Assembly (NCBI RefSeq): GCF_001544915.2
Contig: NZ_FCOE02000008.1
Location: 62,001 to 126,000, forward strand
From: Caballeronia pedi
GTDB lineage: Bacteria; Pseudomonadota; Gammaproteobacteria; Burkholderiales; Burkholderiaceae
Direction: 5' to 3'
Length of the DNA stretch: 64,000 nucleotides
Below are positions 60,790 to 64,000 of the stretch, in pieces. Numbering within the stretch: position 1 is the first letter of the stretch; every line of letters starts with the position of its first letter. The notes below the pieces were generated by a model that saw only the letters and a list, made by a program, of their open reading frames with translations, made no database searches and was not told where the DNA came from. Both the position numbers and the translations under genes were made by a program.

Positions 60790-61203
60790 CTAGTCGATCG
60801 CTCGCAGGATCGCATTAGCCTCAGGATGCTGGCAGGCGAACGCGCGTAGCTGGTGATAGTGGTCTGAATACTTTTCACGAAGCGGCGCATTGTCGATCCA
60901 GACCAAAGCCCCGTACACGAACAGTGTGACGATGACCCCGAACGCGTCCGCACTGACTTCGCCTTCGTAGCTGTTGCCTGTGACCTGCACAGGGAATCGC
61001 TTGTCGGTCTCCGGTGCAAGGTAATAGCCGCCGTTGCTCAATGTGTAGAACTGCCACAGCCCGCCCTGATAGGTACGCGAGAGCATTGCGGCCTGATGAT
61101 AGACAAGGCCCTCGGCCTTTATCATGACCCGAGGCGTAAAGGCCTCAGGCATGAACGCAAGCCGCTTGCTCGCGGGTACGGGGGTCGCGATAACTTCCTT
61201 CAT
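60790..61203 (-). CDS. ArdB/KlcA-type antirestriction protein
   Basis: A 137-residue protein. KRLAFMPEAFTPRVMIKAEGLVYHQAAMLSRTYQGGLWQFYTLSNGGYYLAP and VTGNSYEGEVSADAFGVIVTLFVYGALVWI, then YHQLRAFACQHPEANAILRAID, are the ArdB/KlcA signature. These plasmid and phage proteins block type I restriction in vivo. I chose the ATG at 61203 with AAGGA ahead; a TTG two codons upstream is possible. It is the second antirestriction gene in this prophage. Confidence 0.88.
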   Translation of the reverse strand: MKEVIATPVPASKRLAFMPEAFTPRVMIKAEGLVYHQAAMLSRTYQGGLWQFYTLSNGGYYLAPETDKRFPVQVTGNSYEGEVSADAFGVIVTLFVYGALVWIDNAPLREKYSDHYHQLRAFACQHPEANAILRAID

Positions 61204-61212
61204 AGCCAATCC

Positions 61213-61413
61213 TTAGTAACGGTCAAATTTTTTGCGCTTCGCAGCGACGTTCTCAATTTCGCTCTGCACCCAATACACGCGGCCATCCCTGCGCACCGGC
61301 TTAACCGGGAACCGGCAACCAGCGTCGTGCTGGCTGTCCGTTGCATAGTTGGTCATCGTTTTGGTCGAGACACCGAGGATTGCAGCAGCGTCTTTCGACT
61401 GAATCAGTTTCAT
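61213..61413 (-). CDS. Small HTH (AlpA/excisionase-like) protein
   Basis: A 66-residue protein with MKLIQSKDAAAILGVSTKTMTNYATDSQH followed by VRRDGRVYWVQSEIENV, the layout of AlpA/excisionase-type winged helices. It precedes the ArdB-like gene by ten bases and overlaps the upstream gene by four. Regulator or Xis candidate. Confidence 0.7.
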   Translation of the reverse strand: MKLIQSKDAAAILGVSTKTMTNYATDSQHDAGCRFPVKPVRRDGRVYWVQSEIENVAAKRKKFDRY

Positions 61414-61634
61414 CGCGAAAAGCCTCCCGACCAACCGAGTGATTCAGTGACCTCGCCCGGCAGATAGCCGACGTGCTCGCCTTGGCCGAGGTACACCATA
61501 AAGCCATCATCGGTAAGCAGTTCAGCAACCTGCCCGAGCTTGTATTCCATCGGCCAGCTAGGCTGGTGCGCAAAGCGGACTTCCGCTTGCGGCGGCAGGC
61601 CCTCAAGTATTTCCATCAGTTCCATCACAGTCAT
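61410..61634 (-). CDS. Small phage/plasmid protein
   Basis: A 74-residue protein (MTVMELMEILEGLPPQAEVRFAHQPSWPMEYKLGQVAELL). This pattern is shared by many small phage and plasmid proteins of unknown function. It lies just downstream of an intrinsic terminator. Confidence 0.65.
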   Translation of the reverse strand: MTVMELMEILEGLPPQAEVRFAHQPSWPMEYKLGQVAELLTDDGFMVYLGQGEHVGYLPGEVTESLGWSGGFSR

Positions 61635-61651
61635 GCGATACCCCTAGAGCA

Positions 61652-61709
61652 AAAAAAATAGAGTCCAGTTGGCAGGGCCTTAACTTCAGGCCCCGCACAA
61701 CAGGACTCC
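61652..61709 (-). terminator. Intrinsic terminator/attenuator inside the leftward operon
   Basis: Read on the minus strand, GAGTCC pairs with GGACTC and the inner GGGCCT with AGGCCC, with a few mismatches, over 48 bases, followed by a run of eight T residues. It separates the promoter-proximal genes (61,813-63,491) from ArdB and the distal genes. Confidence 0.75.
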
Positions 61710-61812
61710 ATAATATGTGGCCCATCAGATGGGGTACACGGCCCATCGTTGGCGAACCGCTCTAATTCCGAAAGCCTTATCCAACAAGCCTCACAGGCCG
61801 ATTACTGCTGCT

Positions 61813-62004
61813 CTATTTAGTGCTGTTTGTCCTCTCTGCTGCCTCCATCGACTCTAGCAGCAGGTCTAGCCTTGCGATGCATGAGTCGAGCCGATCGACG
61901 ATGCGCTCGTGTGCTGCCTGCATCGCGGCGAAGGTCTGCGCATGCTCTGCGTTCACGGTCGCAAGGTCCCGCCGTAGCTGTCGCAAGTCATCGTAGGTCG
62001 TCAT
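61813..62004 (-). CDS. Short coiled-coil protein
   Basis: A 63-residue helical protein (LRQLRRDLATVNAEHAQTFAAMQAAHERIVDRLDSCIARLDLLLESMEAAE). It overlaps the upstream gene by 17 bp. Function unknown. Confidence 0.6.
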   Translation of the reverse strand: MTTYDDLRQLRRDLATVNAEHAQTFAAMQAAHERIVDRLDSCIARLDLLLESMEAAERTNSTK

Positions 62005-62218
62005 CGCATTCGGCCTCCGATGGCAGCATGCCGAGGCCTGTGCCCGCTATGAACGCGAGCGTCGTTGCAGCACGTTGCACGAGGCCCTTGGTCAACATGA
62101 TCGGCTCGTCGTCACGCATGCCGTCCTCGATCAGCATGTCGAGGATGTTCGCGAGTTCATAGGCCTTGTCGTATGTGGCGGATAGGTCCCGCCTTTCGCT
62201 CAGTCGCATGATGCCCAT
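61988..62218 (-). CDS. Hypothetical phage protein
   Basis: A 76-residue helical protein (start MGIMRLSERRDLSATYDKAYELANILDMLIEDG; a start at 62209 is possible). It overlaps both neighbours. Function unknown. Confidence 0.55.
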   Translation of the reverse strand: MGIMRLSERRDLSATYDKAYELANILDMLIEDGMRDDEPIMLTKGLVQRAATTLAFIAGTGLGMLPSEAECDDDLR

Positions 62219-62535
62219 CCGATAGACTGCATGGCGATATGAAATGGTGTCTTGGGCGTCGTGTCGTCACCCTCACGCGTCGCCCCAACCCATAAGGCAC
62301 GGCCTGCGAGAATCTGCGGATAGCCGTCAACGAAGAAATAGGCCTGCTGCTTGCGGTCGAGGCCGATATCGTCCACGTAGATCGCATCGCCGTTCGGCAG
62401 GTGCGCTGCGTCGATGCAGTCAACACCGACGAAGGCATACACCTCGCGCAAGGCCTGAAGGCCGACGCCGTCGCTGCTGCGCGTGACCTTCGATACAGTT
62501 TTCGTGAACGGGTCTATCAGGTAAGCGTTAATCAT
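62200..62535 (-). CDS. DUF3846-like protein
   Basis: A 111-residue protein. VDCIDAAHLPNGDAIYVDDIGLDRKQQAYFFVDGYPQILAGRALWVGAT matches the DUF3846 pattern seen in phages and mobile elements; function unknown. Confidence 0.7.
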   Translation of the reverse strand: MINAYLIDPFTKTVSKVTRSSDGVGLQALREVYAFVGVDCIDAAHLPNGDAIYVDDIGLDRKQQAYFFVDGYPQILAGRALWVGATREGDDTTPKTPFHIAMQSIGWASCD

Positions 62536-62857
62536 GGCTGTCGTCCTTTCGCATGATCTTGTCGAGTTCGACCATTGTTTCTTTCTCGGCCCGGATGCGA
62601 TGCATCTCGGTATAGATCGTCATGTACTGCATCAACGCGTCGTCGTGGTCCTTCATCGGGTACATAGGCCCTACCTGCCTCGTGACGCCTTCGACCCCAA
62701 GGAAATAAAACATCCTAAGCAGTAGCCACGTGTCCTCGTCATCCGGGATTGCGAAGGGACCCACGTGGGCTTGTGTGCGCAGGTAGGCCGAAAGCTTTTC
62801 CCATAGGTCCTGCATCGGCGACTCAGGTGTATTGAACCACTCTTCGAAGTCACTCAT
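62528..62857 (-). CDS. Hypothetical phage protein
   Basis: A 109-residue protein starting MSDFEEWFNTPESPMQDLWEKLSAYLRTQAHVGPF. It is aromatic and acidic, with a basic helical C-terminus (RIRAEKETMVELDKIMRKDD). It overlaps its neighbours. Function unknown. Confidence 0.6.
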   Translation of the reverse strand: MSDFEEWFNTPESPMQDLWEKLSAYLRTQAHVGPFAIPDDEDTWLLLRMFYFLGVEGVTRQVGPMYPMKDHDDALMQYMTIYTEMHRIRAEKETMVELDKIMRKDDSHD

Positions 62858-63102
62858 GGCTGGCTGTCCATAATCTTTATCAGACCGGGAAAGTACACGT
62901 CGCATCGCTCCGTGACGGTCGCATGCCTGCGCGGGCAGTTGGCGATCGCCGCGCCTAGATCAGTCATCGGGAAGTCGTCGCCGAGCGACGCAACCAGCTT
63001 CACGAGCCGATAGCGGCCGCGCCGATCGCAGCGAGAGCAGGCCATCTCGATATGAGTTGAGCGCGCTGCAACTTCCCCGAGGGTTACGCTTCCTTTTGTC
63101 AT
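62854..63102 (-). CDS. Small zinc-ribbon-like protein
   Basis: An 82-residue protein with CSRCDRRGRYRL and later CPRRH...C that probably bind zinc. The start GEVAARSTHIEMACSRCDRRGRYRL is very common in phages and mobile elements of alpha- and beta-proteobacteria. Function unknown. Confidence 0.7.
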   Translation of the reverse strand: MTKGSVTLGEVAARSTHIEMACSRCDRRGRYRLVKLVASLGDDFPMTDLGAAIANCPRRHATVTERCDVYFPGLIKIMDSQP

Positions 63103-63491
63103 CGCACCACTTTTGCATCGAGATACTTGCTGTCCGCGCCGCCGAAACTAACGCACAGGGCTGCGACTTCAGCCGCATACCATGACGCATCATGCTTTTC
63201 GTTGCGTGCCTTATCTTCGTTCAGTGCCTTCGAGACATAGCGCACGACCTCTTTTTGATGCTGAAAAAGCGCAGCTTTCTCGGGCTTGGCTTTGCTCTCG
63301 CTTTCCATCGTCGCTATCAGGGTGGATAGCTCGACGCCCTTGTCACGCATGGAGGTCACTGCTGCACCCGCCGAAGCCCCGTCAAGTTGGCAGAAAAAGC
63401 GAAGCTTGAACTGCGCATCGCTTTCTGCGTGCGTGACCGATGCAGCAGCCAGTAAAGCACCGATCGTCGAAACCTTCCACATTGTCGTCAT
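63099..63491 (-). CDS. Exported hypothetical protein, first gene of the leftward operon
   Basis: A 130-residue protein with a signal peptide (MWKVSTIGALLAAASVTHA, cleavage before ESDAQ) and a helical, charged mature part (FFCQLDGASAGAAVTSMRDKG...). The start lies among ATGs at 63497, 63491 and 63482; I use 63491. A periplasmic role, such as exclusion, is possible but unsupported. Confidence 0.6.
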   Translation of the reverse strand: MTTMWKVSTIGALLAAASVTHAESDAQFKLRFFCQLDGASAGAAVTSMRDKGVELSTLIATMESESKAKPEKAALFQHQKEVVRYVSKALNEDKARNEKHDASWYAAEVAALCVSFGGADSKYLDAKVVR

Positions 63492-63801
63492 GACCATTTA
63501 CCCTGATTCACGTCCCCATCCGAGCGCAGCCGGGCGACTGTACTTTTGATAGTTGACCTTTGCCAGTCGAGTCACATACACGAGCACGCCAGTGCGCCCT
63601 CCGGGACCTTTGCACCGCATTCTCGCCGTGGCCGAACCGCCAAGGATCATCGCACTTGGAGAATGACTGCCCGTGAACGTCATCTTTCATTTATTTGATT
63701 TGTCCACTACATTGGAGCCGATGTTCAGGCACTCGCTGATGCGAGGCGACTTTAGACATCAGCTTCTGATGTAATTCATTTCCACGTCGAATGGAGAAGC
63801 C
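63492..63801. other. Right junction region of the prophage
   Basis: 310 bp without a gene. It must hold the leftward operon promoter and probably attR. The only short match to the left junction is CAAGGATC (8 bp at 63,640 and 23,873), which is expected by chance. The last 100 bp become AT-rich, leading to the DUF1254-type gene. Confidence 0.5.
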
Positions 63802-64000
63802 ATGCGAAGAAGAACAAACTCAGCCTTGCTCGCAATACTTTCACTCCTTGCCGTAATTCACACCGCTTATGCGCAATCGGTCCCACTGCCCGTGACTGCC
63901 GATAACTTCATCCGTGCCGAGTCGGACGTTGAGCTAGACAAAGTGGTCAAGGCCAACGGATTTGGCAAATTCTTCCATAACCGGGAACTCGCTCCCGTTG
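63802..64000 (+). CDS. DUF1254-type protein, 5' part (partial)
   Basis: The first 66 residues of an exported protein: signal peptide (LAILSLLAVIHTAYA) followed by VPLPVTADNFIRAESDVELDKVVKANGFGKFFHNRELAPV, the DUF1254/DUF1214 start. GGAG precedes the ATG. The gene continues beyond the window. It looks like a host gene, marking the right flank of the prophage. Confidence 0.85.
   Translation, partial: MRRRTNSALLAILSLLAVIHTAYAQSVPLPVTADNFIRAESDVELDKVVKANGFGKFFHNRELAPV

Larger units (their letters stand above)
23800..63750. mobile_element. Lambda-like siphovirus prophage (approximate limits)
   Basis: The segment runs from a tyrosine integrase (24,003) through early, late and right-end operons to the last phage-type gene (63,491). 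It has HK97-type head genes and lambda-type tail genes in near-standard order. Host genes flank it (SnoaL-like on the left, DUF1254-type on the right). The limits are estimates because no attL/attR repeat was found by eye. All structural genes are intact, but no endolysin or CI repressor was recognised. Confidence 0.9.

Noticed and set aside
23873-63650. CAAGGATC shared by both prophage junctions as an att core
   Set aside because: Eight bases are expected by chance between two 300-bp regions, and the flanks do not match.

Overview
The window looks like the chromosome of a GC-rich beta-proteobacterium of the Burkholderia/Paraburkholderia/Caballeronia group. The evidence is codon use, the AhpC/AhpF pair, several LysR and MocR regulators, and a TAXI-type solute-binding protein. 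It carries a complete-looking lambda-like siphovirus prophage of about 40 kb. All family assignments come from reading the translated sequence; no database search was run.

Host segment, 1-23,687. It starts with the 3' end of ahpC and with ahpF (peroxide defence). A soluble histidine kinase, two LysR regulators, a trans-aconitate methyltransferase-like gene and an alpha-ketoglutarate-semialdehyde-type aldehyde dehydrogenase follow. Next come a zinc-ribbon membrane protein of unknown function and a TAXI solute-binding protein without a permease. A MocR regulator, a VapBC-type toxin-antitoxin pair with its operator, and a second MocR regulator coupled to a small winged-helix protein come after. 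A YdeP-type molybdopterin oxidoreductase, a possible small membrane protein and a three-gene leftward operon (SnoaL-like, glycogen-debranching-like, GH63-like) finish the segment.

Prophage, about 23.8-63.75 kb. A P4-type tyrosine integrase lies at the left end. A leftward early operon (25,331-29,325) encodes an AlpA-like DNA-binding protein, small proteins, a RecT-type annealing protein and a YqaJ-type exonuclease. An AT-rich control region (29,326-29,964) holds several palindromes. The rightward early operon (29,965-35,861) encodes an O-like initiator with an apparent iteron origin inside the gene, a P-like loader candidate, a free-standing DnaB N-terminal domain, a RusA resolvase and an HTH protein in the late-regulator position. 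A short promoter-terminator leader (35,869-35,982) precedes the late genes. These are HNH nuclease, ParB-like protein, Mom-like DNA-modification protein, terminases, HK97-type head genes, a lambda-type tail module (tape measure, M, L, K, I, J) and tail fibre. A leftward operon (59,344-63,491) at the right end carries an ArdB/KlcA-type antirestriction protein and many small proteins. A DUF1254-type gene at 63,802 appears to be the right host flank.

How it fits together. The phage has homologous recombination (RecT/YqaJ/RusA), theta-type replication resembling lambda O/P, cos-type packaging candidates and two independent antirestriction routes (Mom-like and ArdB-like). I recognise no CI-type repressor, no endolysin and no attL/attR repeat. 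These absences, the 11-bp-phased ACGCGT iterons and the ParB-Mom island between the candidate cos and terminase are the main points for a second look.
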